Below, piece after piece: positions 1 through 7,145 of a DNA stretch of 64,000 nt. How positions within the stretch are numbered: position 1 is the first letter of the stretch; each line of letters begins with the position of its first letter. The notes under the pieces were generated by a model. It worked only from the letters and a program-made list of their open reading frames with translations, was not told the DNA's origin and ran no database searches. Source of the DNA: an uncultured Clostridia bacterium (GTDB lineage Bacteria > Bacillota > Clostridia > Christensenellales > Borkfalkiaceae); assembly GCA_934248055.1 (NCBI GenBank), contig CAKQKI010000001.1, forward strand, positions 1 through 64,000, read 5' to 3'. The translations under genes and the position numbers were made by a program.

Positions 1-780
1 CTCGACTTAGGGTACTACTATTATGATAAAGGCAAATACGACGATGCGCTCGATTGCTTTGCCTCATCAGATTTGAAAGTTGTCGGATTATATTGGGCAA
101 TGGCGACAATTTATGAGGCAAAAAAGAAAGATTACAAAAACGCGCTGTTCTATTATCAGATGGCAATGGAAATGGACTTTCCGGACGCAATCGAACGAAT
201 GGCGGAAGCGTATCTCGGCGACGAATTAGGACTCGAAAAGGACGAGAAAACCGCCCTTAAACTTTTCAAACGAGCCGCGAAACTCGGCAACGCCGCCGCG
301 CAATATAATCTCGGTATGGCGTATGCGTGCGGTTATTACGGTGTTATTGCCGACAAAGACAAAGCTCTGTTTTGGCTGAAAAAGAGTGTTAAAGGTGAAA
401 ATCCTATGGCGTGTCTGCAAATGGGTCTTTATTACTACTATACCGTCAAAACCGAAGCGGCTTATAAAAAAGCCTTTTATTTGTTTACCGACGCATACAA
501 TCTCGGCGAGAACGAGGCGATTATCAATATCGGACTTTGCTATCTTCAAGGCAACGGCGTGAAAGAAGACAAAAAAGAAGCGGTTAAGTGCTTTAAGATT
601 GCTGCCGAAAAGTGCAATTCGGGCGTTGCGTATCACAATCTCGGAATCTGTTACGAAAACGGTTTCGGCGTGCGAAAAGATTACAAGAAATCAATCGAAA
701 TGTATGGCAAGGCGGTAGAGAACGGCGAAAAAGCAGGTCTTGAAGCAATTAAAAACATTTATTTGAAGATAGGTAAATAA
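1..780 (+). CDS. Sel1-repeat (TPR-like) protein, 5' end outside window
   Basis: The reading frame is open from base 1, so the N-terminus lies left of the window; an internal TTG at 73 is not a convincing start. About 259 residues are visible. They are built of roughly 36-residue helical-pair repeats of the Sel1 type, seen as recurring A..LG..Y..G.G...D...A..W and AA..GN..A elements (for example around AAKLGNAAAQYNLGMAY and AAEKCNSGVAYHNLGICY). Sel1 repeats form a superhelical protein-protein interaction surface; the partner cannot be told from sequence. No signal peptide or membrane segment is visible in this part. A hairpin terminator follows at 847-885. Its position beside a tRNA-Gly whose 3' end is duplicated fits accessory DNA, but that is inference. 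Confidence 0.85.
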   Translation, partial: LDLGYYYYDKGKYDDALDCFASSDLKVVGLYWAMATIYEAKKKDYKNALFYYQMAMEMDFPDAIERMAEAYLGDELGLEKDEKTALKLFKRAAKLGNAAAQYNLGMAYACGYYGVIADKDKALFWLKKSVKGENPMACLQMGLYYYYTVKTEAAYKKAFYLFTDAYNLGENEAIINIGLCYLQGNGVKEDKKEAVKCFKIAAEKCNSGVAYHNLGICYENGFGVRKDYKKSIEMYGKAVENGEKAGLEAIKNIYLKIGK

Positions 781-846
781 AAGTTCAATACCATTAAAAA
801 GTATTTCAAGTACGGAATACCGGTAAGGGAAACTTTATAAGCAAAC

Positions 847-885
847 GACCGACTGCGTTCATAAGAGTGCGGTCGGTCATTTTTT
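847..885 (+). terminator. intrinsic terminator of the Sel1-repeat gene
   Basis: A stem of about ten pairs (GACCGACTGC with GCGGTCGGTC, one G-U wobble) is followed by a run of six T. It lies 67 bases after the stop codon of the Sel1-repeat gene. Confidence 0.8.
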
Positions 886-1014
886 AGTTGATTAAGACAG
901 AAGAAATCATACGCTCCTTATCGAGCAAAAATTCTTTTTGTGCAATCGTTAAGGGGTTGCGATTTTTTAAGCCAGAGAAGAACAAATCTCTACGGCGATG
1001 AGCGAAGAAACAAC

Positions 1015-1050
1015 AAAAAAGGTAAATTACCACAAAAACGGTAATTTACC
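1015..1050 (-). terminator. fourth minus-strand terminator beyond the tRNA genes
   Basis: Read on the minus strand, a perfect 11-bp stem (1040-1050 with 1021-1031) is followed directly by six T (A-run at 1015-1020). It is the most distal of four terminators facing away from the tRNA-Gly gene. Confidence 0.65.
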
Positions 1051-1063
1051 CCTGTTTTGCATA

Positions 1064-1113
1064 GAAAAAGACACACGCGTCGGAGTTTTATACGCTCCTT
1101 TTGCGTGTGTCTT
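1064..1113 (-). terminator. third minus-strand terminator, next to a tRNA-Gly 3'-end remnant
   Basis: A perfect 11-bp stem (1068-1078 with 1103-1113) encloses a second small GGAG/CTCC stem. On the minus strand a T-run follows (A-run 1065-1069). The hairpin starts two bases beyond the tRNA-Gly remnant at 1116-1133, so each remnant is followed by its own terminator. Confidence 0.65.
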
Positions 1114-1115
1114 GA

Positions 1116-1327
1116 TGGAGCGGGAAACGGGATATTGCCGTTTAAGCCGTTAAACTCGTAATAAATGCGTATCGTTCAAAGAAAAACGGTCGTAATAAAA
1201 GGAGTTACGGCAAACGTTTGCTACGCAAACGCCGAACGGGTCATTATCCCGTTTTTAAGCACGAAAAAATCGACGGCAACAATATTAGTTTCAAACGAAA
1301 AAACCGACGGTTACCGTCGGTTTAATA
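1116..1327. repeat. direct repeat copy 1 (212 bp) starting with a tRNA-Gly 3' end
   Basis: The first 18 bases equal the last 18 bases (3' end including CCA) of the tRNA-Gly gene at 1506-1580. The unit then runs into sequence nearly identical to copy 2 (1328-1505) and ends in the same palindromic terminator (1301-1323). Relative to copy 2 it carries about 33 extra bases near 1269-1301 and a few substitutions. It holds no credible gene. Confidence 0.85.
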
Positions 1328-1505
1328 TGGAGCGGGAAACGGGATATTGCCGTTTAAGCCGTTAAACTCGTAATAAATGCGTATCGTTCAAAGAAAAACG
1401 GTCGTAATAAAAAGGGTTACGGCAAACGTTTGCTACGCAAACGCCGAACGGGTCCTTATCCCGTTTTAAAGCACGAAAAAACCGACGGTAACCGTCGGTT
1501 TAATA
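1328..1505. repeat. direct repeat copy 2 (178 bp) abutting the tRNA-Gly gene
   Basis: It begins with the same 18-base tRNA-Gly 3' end (1328-1345), continues in near identity with copy 1, and ends in the terminator immediately downstream (minus strand) of the intact tRNA-Gly. The three tRNA 3' ends therefore stand in direct orientation at 1116, 1328 and 1506. Confidence 0.85.
1475..1502 (-). terminator. terminator of the tRNA-Val/tRNA-Gly operon
   Basis: A perfect palindrome AACCGACGGT/ACCGTCGGTT (1481-1500) lies four bases from the CCA end of tRNA-Gly. On the minus strand it is followed by six T (A-run 1475-1480). A second copy lies at 1298-1323 inside repeat copy 1. Confidence 0.85.
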
Positions 1506-1580
1506 TGGAGCGGGAAACGGGATTCGGACCCGCGACCCCTGCCTTGGCAAGGCAGTGCTCTACCACTGAGCTACTCCCGC
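1506..1580 (-). tRNA. tRNA-Gly (GCC)
   Basis: Read on the minus strand this is a 75-nt tRNA with encoded CCA. The 5' acceptor strand GCGGGAG pairs with TTCCCGC, the D-arm contains AGCTCAGTGGTAGAGC, the anticodon loop TTGCCAA carries GCC, and the T-loop is GTCCGAATC. It is co-transcribed behind tRNA-Val with a 5-bp gap. Its 3' terminal 18 bases recur twice downstream. Confidence 0.95.
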
Positions 1581-1585
1581 AGTTA

Positions 1586-1661
1586 TGGTGGGAGTTATAG
1601 GGCTCGAACCTATGACCCTCTGCTTGTAAGGCAGATGCTCTCCCAACTGAGCTAAACTCCC
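1586..1661 (-). tRNA. tRNA-Val (UAC)
   Basis: A 76-nt minus-strand tRNA with encoded CCA. The acceptor GGGAGTT pairs with AACTCCC, the anticodon loop CTTACAA carries TAC, and the T-loop is GTTCGAGCC. It is first in a two-tRNA operon and is preceded by a good promoter at 1694-1722. Confidence 0.95.
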
Positions 1662-1693
1662 GAATTGCGTTGCTTTTCGCAAACCGCTTATAT

Positions 1694-1722
1694 AATATAC
1701 CAAAAAAAAATTTAAAATGCAA
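1694..1722 (-). promoter_or_regulatory. promoter of the tRNA-Val/tRNA-Gly operon
   Basis: On the minus strand, TTGCAT (1717-1722) and TATATT (1694-1699) are separated by 17 bp. The expected start is about 25 bases upstream of mature tRNA-Val. Confidence 0.7.
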
Positions 1723-1792
1723 CTGTTTTAACCGCAAAAAAATAAAAAAATTAAAATAATTCCGGCAAGGCTTTCCTTTTAGGTTTAAGAAT

Positions 1793-1870
1793 AAAAAACA
1801 CCGCCCGAAATCCTGCGTTTAACGTTTAAAAGTTTAAAAAACTTTTAAACGACTGCTTTATATCGGGCGG
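1793..1870 (-). terminator. terminator of leuS
   Basis: An outer stem CCGCCCGA/TCGGGCGG (1801-1808 with 1863-1870) contains a perfect inner 12-bp stem (1824-1835 with 1839-1850). On the minus strand a T-rich tract follows (A-run 1793-1799). It begins 16 bases after the leuS stop codon. Confidence 0.85.
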
Positions 1871-1885
1871 CTTTATTCTTTTTGT

Positions 1886-4321
1886 TTACGCTATAACGTT
1901 AACGAGTCTGTTCTTTACCACGATAACTTTTTTAACCGTTTTATCGCCGAGCGCCGCAACAATTTCGGGGCAGGCAAGGGCGATTTTTTCGATTTCGTCG
2001 TTCGTGGCGTCTTTTGCGACTATAATTTTCGCCTTTACTTTGCTGTTTATCTGAACGGCAAGTTCTATTTCGTCAAGAACGAGCGCGTTTTCGTCTGCCA
2101 CGGGATAGTCGGCGCTGAACACCGATTTTTTATTTCCCGTTATTTGCCATAATTCTTCGGCAAAATGCGGGGCAAACGGCGCGATTAAAAGTATAAGATC
2201 TTTAACGCAGTCTTTAAGCAAAGTTACGTTTTTCGTTTCGTAGTCTTTACGGTCGTAGTTATAAATTGCCGTAACGTATTCCATAAGCCTTGCGATAGCC
2301 GTGTTGAACGAAAAACTTTCCATATCGCGGTCTATACATTTAATAGCGTAGTTGCGCGCGTAATCGAGTTCTTTTTCTTCGTGCGAACGCACGGTTACTT
2401 TGTTCTGCTTGTAAGCGTTTACGGCTAAAACTATTTTTTCCGTTCTGTCAAGGAATTTTGCTATCGATTTTATTCCGCCGTCGTTCCACGGACCGCCTTC
2501 GGTGTAGGAAAATCCGAACATAAGATACATTCTGAAAACGTCTGAACCGTACGTGCTTACGTAATCGTCGGGAGATATTACGTTTCCGCGGCTTTTCGAC
2601 ATTCTGTTTCCGTCTGGACCCAGAATAACGCCCTGATGAACGAGCGATTTAAAAGGCTCGTCAAAATCGATATAACCCATGTCTTTAAGCGCTTTCGTGA
2701 TAAATCTTGAATACAAAAGGTGCATGCACGCGTGTTCCGCGCCGCCGACGTATTTATCCACGGGGAGCATTTTGTCAATCAGATCTTTATCGAACGGTTC
2801 TTTAGCGTTGTTTGAATCGGGGTATCTTAAATAATACCAACTCGAACAAACGAAAGTGTCAAGCGTGTCGGGATCGCGTCGCGCGTCGCCGTTGCACACG
2901 GGGCATTTGCAGTTCATAAATTCTTCGCATTTTGCAAGCGGAGATTTTCCGTCGGGTCTGAATTCCACGTTGTAAGGAAGTTTTACGGGCAAATCGCTTT
3001 CGGGAACGGGTACTACGCCGCATTTTTTGCAGTATATCATCGGAATAGGCGCGCCCCAGTAGCGTTGACGGGAAACGAGCCAGTCGCGAAGCCTGTAATT
3101 TACCTTGAACGAGCCGTTGCACGTTCTCGATAAATCGGAAAGAATTTTTTTGCGCGCTTCGTCGCAGGTAAGACCGTCGTAATTAACGCTGTTAACGATA
3201 ATTCCGTCTTCGGTGAAGGGGAGTTCGTCGTCTACGCCCACGCCTTTAACAACGCGGGTAATGGGGAGATTGTATTTATTAGCGAATGCAAAATCGCGCT
3301 CGTCGTGCGCGGGAACGCCCATAACGCAACCCGTGCCGTAAGAATACAAAACGTAGTCTGAAATCCAGATTGGAATTTTCTTATTGTTTACGGGATTTAT
3401 GCAGTACGCGCCCGTAAATACCCCCGTTTTTTCTCTGTCTAAAGAAAGCCTTTCAATTTCTTTCGTTTTTGCGGTTTCTTCGACGTATTTTTCTACTTCT
3501 GCCGCCTGCTTTTTTGTCGTGAGTTTTTTTACGAGCGGGTGTTCGGGGGCAAGCACCACGTAAGAAACGCCGAAAACCGTGTCCGCGCGGGTAGTGAATA
3601 CTCTGAACTCGTCTTCGCCGTTTTCGCATTTGAAAAGTATTTCGCCGCCGACCGATTTTCCTATCCAGTTTCTCTGCATCGCTTTCGTTTTTTCGGGCCA
3701 GTCGATATTGTCAAGCCCCTGAAGCAAATCTTCGGCGTAGTCGGTTATTTTAAAGAACCACTGCGTCATATCCTTTTGAATAACGGTGCTGTGACAGCGT
3801 TCGCAAGCGCCCTGAATTACCTGCTCGTTTGCAAGAACGGTCTGACAACTCGGACACCAGTTGACGGGCGCGTCTTTCCTGTAAGCAAGACCTTTTTTGT
3901 AAAGTTGAAGAAAAAGCCATTGCGTCCATTTATAGTAATCGGGCATGCACGTTTTAATCTCGTGCGACCAGTCGAACATCGCGCCCATTTCGCGAAGCGT
4001 TTTCTCCATCGTTTCGATATTTTTAATCGTACTGTCCTGCGGGTGAACGCCCGTTTTTATAGCGTAATTTTCCGCGGGCAGACCGAACGCGTCAAATCCC
4101 ATAGGCTGAAAAACTTCGTAACCTTTCATTTTTTTGTAACGCGCGTAACTGTCCGTAGGACCGTAATTGTACCAGTGACCGACGTGGAGTTTTGCAGCCG
4201 AAGGGTAGGAAAACATTTCGAGAACGTAAAACTTTTTGTCGATATTTTTTTTATCGAACGCGTAAAGTTTGTCCTTTTCCCATTTTGCCTGCCACTTTTT
4301 TTCGACAGATTTCATATCCAT
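1886..4321 (-). CDS. leuS: Leucine--tRNA ligase
   Basis: Class I aminoacyl-tRNA synthetase that charges tRNA-Leu in the cytoplasm. It has 811 residues, a normal length. The HIGH-type motif reads HVGH at residues 46-49, the KMSKS loop reads MSKS at about 573-576, a zinc-binding cysteine cluster (CPSC and CERCH) is near residue 160-180, the CP1 editing domain is present (TTRADT, GTGCVMGVPAHDERD), and the C-terminal anticodon-binding and tail domains are complete. The start at 4321 is set by AGGAGG at 4332-4337; a second in-frame ATG lies two codons on. A TATACT -10-like element lies upstream near 4350. The leader is too short for a T-box, so no amino-acid riboswitch is seen. Confidence 0.98.
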   Translation of the reverse strand: MDMKSVEKKWQAKWEKDKLYAFDKKNIDKKFYVLEMFSYPSAAKLHVGHWYNYGPTDSYARYKKMKGYEVFQPMGFDAFGLPAENYAIKTGVHPQDSTIKNIETMEKTLREMGAMFDWSHEIKTCMPDYYKWTQWLFLQLYKKGLAYRKDAPVNWCPSCQTVLANEQVIQGACERCHSTVIQKDMTQWFFKITDYAEDLLQGLDNIDWPEKTKAMQRNWIGKSVGGEILFKCENGEDEFRVFTTRADTVFGVSYVVLAPEHPLVKKLTTKKQAAEVEKYVEETAKTKEIERLSLDREKTGVFTGAYCINPVNNKKIPIWISDYVLYSYGTGCVMGVPAHDERDFAFANKYNLPITRVVKGVGVDDELPFTEDGIIVNSVNYDGLTCDEARKKILSDLSRTCNGSFKVNYRLRDWLVSRQRYWGAPIPMIYCKKCGVVPVPESDLPVKLPYNVEFRPDGKSPLAKCEEFMNCKCPVCNGDARRDPDTLDTFVCSSWYYLRYPDSNNAKEPFDKDLIDKMLPVDKYVGGAEHACMHLLYSRFITKALKDMGYIDFDEPFKSLVHQGVILGPDGNRMSKSRGNVISPDDYVSTYGSDVFRMYLMFGFSYTEGGPWNDGGIKSIAKFLDRTEKIVLAVNAYKQNKVTVRSHEEKELDYARNYAIKCIDRDMESFSFNTAIARLMEYVTAIYNYDRKDYETKNVTLLKDCVKDLILLIAPFAPHFAEELWQITGNKKSVFSADYPVADENALVLDEIELAVQINSKVKAKIIVAKDATNDEIEKIALACPEIVAALGDKTVKKVIVVKNRLVNVIA

Positions 4322-4409
4322 AGAAAAATATCCTCCTGATTATCTTACACAGTATACCACAAATCGTCGGAATATAAAAACGAATTTGCCCCGTTTTTAA
4401 AAATTTACG

Positions 4410-4438
4410 TTGACAATTATTTTTAAATGCTTTACAAT
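4410..4438 (+). promoter_or_regulatory. promoter of the aldose-epimerase gene
   Basis: TTGACA (4410-4415), 17-bp spacer, TACAAT (4433-4438). The RBS (ACGGAGG) and ATG at 4458 follow closely. Confidence 0.8.
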
Positions 4439-4457
4439 ATACGAAACGGAGGTTTTT

Positions 4458-5357
4458 ATGAGTGAAACGGTAACTCTCTATAACGGTATATTGAAAGTAA
4501 AAATAAGCGCGGCGGGCGCGGAAATTCAGTCTGTTGAAAAAGACGGCAAAAATTACATCTGGCGCGGCGACGAAAAATTCTGGAACGGACACGCCCCCGT
4601 ACTTTTCCCGTATTGCGGGCGCATAAAAGACGGAAAAGCGATAATCGACGGGAAAAGTTATGAAAATTTACCGTCGCACGGGTACGCAAAACGTTGCGAA
4701 TTCGAAATCGTTTCCGCAGAAAAAACGCAGGCGGCGTTTTATCTTGAACCAAACGATTATATCCGCTCGATGTATCCGTATAATCTTTCGCTCAGAGTGC
4801 TTTTCAAGTTGAAAGGCTCTGCTCTCGAAACTTATTATATAGTGGAAAATAACGGGGAAAAGTCCGCCTTTTTTAACGTTGGCTGCCACGAAACTTTTGC
4901 GCTTTCCGATGATATAGAAAACTATTCTTTGCAGTTTGAAGGATTGAGCGAAAAAGTTGTTTCAACGGGGCTGAAAAAGGGCTTTTTATCGGGAATAACT
5001 TATAGTTTGCCGCTTTCGGAAGGCGGAATTCTTCCGCTCGATTATAAACTTTTCGAAGACGTTGAAAAAGAGCGCGTCGGCGGAGTTTATTCGGTAGGCT
5101 CGTTAGTGTGCGAAAACCTTGGATGTAAAAGGGTAAACCTTTTAAAAAACGGCGAAGAAGTTCTTTCCGTTTATACGGGCGATTTTAATCATCTCGTAGT
5201 GTGGACTATGGACGGCGCGCCTTTTATCGCAATCGAGCCGTGGAACGGTCTTCCCGACGAATTTAATTCAAACGGTGACTTTTCCCGTAAAAAATCAATA
5301 GATTCCGTTTCCGCGAAATCGACGAAAACTTTTTATCATTCCGTAACTTTCGATTGA
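4458..5357 (+). CDS. Aldose 1-epimerase family protein (LacX-like)
   Basis: A 299-residue predicted cytoplasmic beta-sandwich mutarotase-like enzyme, which would interconvert alpha and beta anomers of an aldose or act on a phosphosugar. The family pattern is visible in the N-terminal half (GAEIQSVEKDG..YIWRGD, HAPVLFPYCGRI, PSHGYAK) and in the GCHETFAL segment carrying a likely catalytic His; a C-terminal Glu in AIEPWNGLPD is the usual second catalytic residue. The start at 4458 has an ideal RBS (GGAGG); the frame is open further upstream, but nothing there resembles a start. It has its own promoter and a strong terminator, so it is a single-gene unit. It may support the neighbouring carbohydrate island, but the exact sugar cannot be told. 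Confidence 0.88.
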   Translation: MSETVTLYNGILKVKISAAGAEIQSVEKDGKNYIWRGDEKFWNGHAPVLFPYCGRIKDGKAIIDGKSYENLPSHGYAKRCEFEIVSAEKTQAAFYLEPNDYIRSMYPYNLSLRVLFKLKGSALETYYIVENNGEKSAFFNVGCHETFALSDDIENYSLQFEGLSEKVVSTGLKKGFLSGITYSLPLSEGGILPLDYKLFEDVEKERVGGVYSVGSLVCENLGCKRVNLLKNGEEVLSVYTGDFNHLVVWTMDGAPFIAIEPWNGLPDEFNSNGDFSRKKSIDSVSAKSTKTFYHSVTFD

Positions 5358-5386
5358 TTTAATTTTATAATTCAAAATAAAAACGA

Positions 5387-5419
5387 AAAGAACCCCGAAA
5401 TGAAATCGGGGTTCTTTTT
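5387..5419. terminator. bidirectional terminator between the epimerase and AraC-type genes
   Basis: A perfect stem GAACCCCGA/TCGGGGTTC with loop AATGAAA, flanked by an A-run and by TTTTT, works in both directions for two convergent genes. A near-identical hairpin with the same loop lies at 31755-31785, at the far end of the carbohydrate island. Confidence 0.9.
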
Positions 5420-5424
5420 GTCGT

Positions 5425-6243
5425 TCAATGTTTGTTGCGGTATTCGTAGGGCGAAACGAAGTAATGTTTTTTGAACAGCCTGTAAAAATAACTGTAACTT
5501 TCGTAACCTAAAAGCAAAGATATTTCAAGAGTGCTTTTTTCGGTTGTTTTTAACAATTCGGCGGCGTAGTCGAGCCGTTTTTTTATAAGATAGTCGATAA
5601 GCGACGTTTTCATATAGAATTTAAACAATTCCGAAAATCTTGAATGAGAAAACCCCGATTCGCGGATAATTTCATTAGGGCTGAGCGATAAATTCAACGG
5701 ATTGTTAAGTTTGCTTAAAAGGTTAAACAGCCATTCGGGAATATCGTTTGCGGGTTGTATGTTCTGAAGAAGATAGTATCCTAAGATATAAGACATTATC
5801 GATTTGCAGATAGGCAAAATATCGCCGAAACCCGTTATATTGTTAACGTTTTTATATTCGGCGATATGCGTTTCTACATACGACAGTTGCTGAATAATGC
5901 GGGAAGCGATGTCCGTCGGAAGTTTTAACGAGATAGGGCTTTTCAGGGCTTCGAAATATAAATTATTGTTAAATGCGTTGCATACGGAGCGAAATTGCTC
6001 GTCGGTAAAATATAAATCCCTGTGACCGTGGGGTTGCTGAACGATTTCTATTTTATGAACGTGTTCGGGCGCCAGAATTATTATATCGCCCAGCGCGCAT
6101 TCTGTTATCTTATCTTTATAATAATGTTTGCAAACGCCTTCGTTAAAAAACACAATTTCCCAGAATATGTGCTTATGATAGGTTGAATTTTCGATTCTGT
6201 ATTTAGTGATTTCCAAAGGCAGATTCGGCGCAAGTATTCTCAT
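5425..6243 (-). CDS. AraC-family transcriptional regulator
   Basis: A 272-residue regulator. The N-terminal half looks like the cupin sensor domain of AraC proteins (EIVFFNEGVCKHYY and GDIIILAPEHVHKIE, about residues 25-70). The last 100 residues form the paired helix-turn-helix domain, with SGFSHSRFSELFKFY as first HTH and LGYESYSYFYRLFKKHY followed by SPYEYR as the second. The start is fixed by GGAGGTGAATC ATG. It is divergent to the carbohydrate island, with back-to-back promoters at 6267-6295 and 6340-6368 only about 45 bp apart, the usual layout for a local sugar-responsive activator. The inducer cannot be told; rhamnose or a pectin fragment is a guess from the neighbours. Confidence 0.93.
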   Translation of the reverse strand: MRILAPNLPLEITKYRIENSTYHKHIFWEIVFFNEGVCKHYYKDKITECALGDIIILAPEHVHKIEIVQQPHGHRDLYFTDEQFRSVCNAFNNNLYFEALKSPISLKLPTDIASRIIQQLSYVETHIAEYKNVNNITGFGDILPICKSIMSYILGYYLLQNIQPANDIPEWLFNLLSKLNNPLNLSLSPNEIIRESGFSHSRFSELFKFYMKTSLIDYLIKKRLDYAAELLKTTEKSTLEISLLLGYESYSYFYRLFKKHYFVSPYEYRNKH

Positions 6244-6266
6244 GATTCACCTCCGCTATTTATTTC

Positions 6267-6295
6267 ATTTTAAGGCATCAAGAATAATTTGTCAA
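6267..6295 (-). promoter_or_regulatory. promoter of the AraC-type regulator
   Basis: On the minus strand TTGACA (6290-6295), 17-bp spacer, TAAAAT (6267-6272), then GGAGGTG before the ATG at 6243. Confidence 0.75.
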
Positions 6296-6339
6296 GAAAA
6301 AAATCGTATAAAAAGGCATATTATTCGCAAGAAAAGATA

Positions 6340-6368
6340 TTGATTAGGCAACTACTTTATTGTATAAT
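6340..6368 (+). promoter_or_regulatory. promoter at the head of the carbohydrate island
   Basis: TTGATT (6340-6345), 17-bp spacer, TATAAT (6363-6368). It faces the AraC-gene promoter across about 45 bp, where the regulator's operator would be expected. The weaker -35 fits an activated promoter. Confidence 0.7.
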
Positions 6369-6399
6369 TGTGCTGAGAAAATCGGGGGAATAACGTTTA

Positions 6400-6987
6400 G
6401 TGAATAAATCAAAAAGTTATTTAATCGTTTTGATTGTCATTTTAATGGCAATTTTTTCCTTTTCCTGTAACGTTAATCAAGGCGCAGAAATCAAATTTAA
6501 GGTATATTTTAACAGCGACGGCGGCACGCCCGTGCAAACCCAGACGATAAAAAGCGGAGAAAAAGTTATAAAGCCGTCCGACCCCGTAAAAAGCGGCGAT
6601 GAGAATTTTACATACGAGTTTTCAGGTTGGTATATCGGCGAAACAACGTGGGATTTTGAAAATAACGTTGTAATAAAAGACATTACTTTGACGGCGTTAT
6701 ACAAGCAGATTAAAAAATCGGACGCAAGCGCAAAGAGTTTTGTGGTTACGTTTGACAGCGACGGCGGAACGGTTATTTCTCCGCGCACTGTATTAAAAGG
6801 CTCAACCGTCGAAGAGCCGCAGATTCCCAAAAAAAACAGCACTTCCAAATATGATTACGAGTTTATCGGGTGGTTTTTGGAAGATAAACGGTGGAATTTT
6901 GATAAAGATACCGTTCAGAGCGATATTAAACTGGTGGCTCGATATAAAATTTCAGAGTCGACAGAGCAATATAAACCAACAGAATAA
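6400..6987 (+). CDS. Lipoprotein with two InlB-type beta-grasp repeats
   Basis: A 195-residue predicted lipoprotein. A GTG start with GGGGGA RBS is followed by a short basic stretch, a hydrophobic segment and a lipobox-like FSFSC with Cys23. The rest is two Listeria-Bacteroides (InlB B-repeat) units of about 70 residues, each with the hallmarks F.SDGGT at the start, YEFSGWY or YEFIGWF in the middle and LTALY or LVARY at the end. Such repeats are stable extracellular spacers or binding modules. It is the first gene after the island promoter, followed within 11 bp by the 43-residue peptide gene, so it is likely co-transcribed with the surface and transport genes. No catalytic domain is seen. 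Confidence 0.85.
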   Translation: MNKSKSYLIVLIVILMAIFSFSCNVNQGAEIKFKVYFNSDGGTPVQTQTIKSGEKVIKPSDPVKSGDENFTYEFSGWYIGETTWDFENNVVIKDITLTALYKQIKKSDASAKSFVVTFDSDGGTVISPRTVLKGSTVEEPQIPKKNSTSKYDYEFIGWFLEDKRWNFDKDTVQSDIKLVARYKISESTEQYKPTE

Positions 6988-6997
6988 GGAGATGTTT

Positions 6998-7129
6998 ATG
7001 AAGAATTATGCTGGTCCGGCGATTCAGATTTATTCACTGAATCAAACACAAGACCTGATAACAACGTCAGGCGAAGGCTCCGATATCGATCTTATCGACG
7101 GTATGTGGGATTTTTCTTTGAAAGATTAG
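6998..7129 (+). CDS. 43-residue peptide of unknown function with ITTSGE motif
   Basis: A short gene with a strong RBS (AAGGAG, 5 bases before ATG) and its own stop, set tightly between the InlB lipoprotein (11 bp) and the large secreted protein (17 bp). The peptide starts MKNYAGPAIQIY, continues with a DLITTSGE element and has an acidic C-terminal part (SDIDLIDG). It has no signal peptide and no hydrophobic stretch. The general shape, an N-terminal Y..P.I.I segment followed by ITTSGE and an acidic tail, is reminiscent of small unassigned peptides in other gut bacteria; that is from memory and unverified. A precursor-like or secreted signalling peptide is one idea, but no maturation enzyme is next to it. 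Confidence 0.75.
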   Translation: MKNYAGPAIQIYSLNQTQDLITTSGEGSDIDLIDGMWDFSLKD

Positions 7130-7145
7130 TTTTGGGGAGGGTGAT

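Noticed and set aside
1165..1365. 66-residue frame inside the direct repeats
   Set aside because: It runs through the repeat, the terminator palindrome and a tRNA 3'-end remnant, has no RBS and no protein-like composition.
1116..1523. CRISPR-like array
   Set aside because: Only three short copies at unequal spacing, the repeat is a tRNA end, and the between-repeat DNA is itself repeated; no cas genes.
1456..1737. 93-residue minus-strand frame over the tRNA genes
   Set aside because: It is simply tRNA-Val and tRNA-Gly sequence read as protein, with the operon promoter at its front.
3539..4339. 266-residue plus-strand frame opposite leuS
   Set aside because: Antisense shadow of a highly conserved synthetase gene; composition is that of reversed coding sequence.
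4322..4457. T-box leader for leuS
   Set aside because: Only about 136 bp to the divergent gene, no stem I/antiterminator pattern or T-box consensus; the same holds for aspS.
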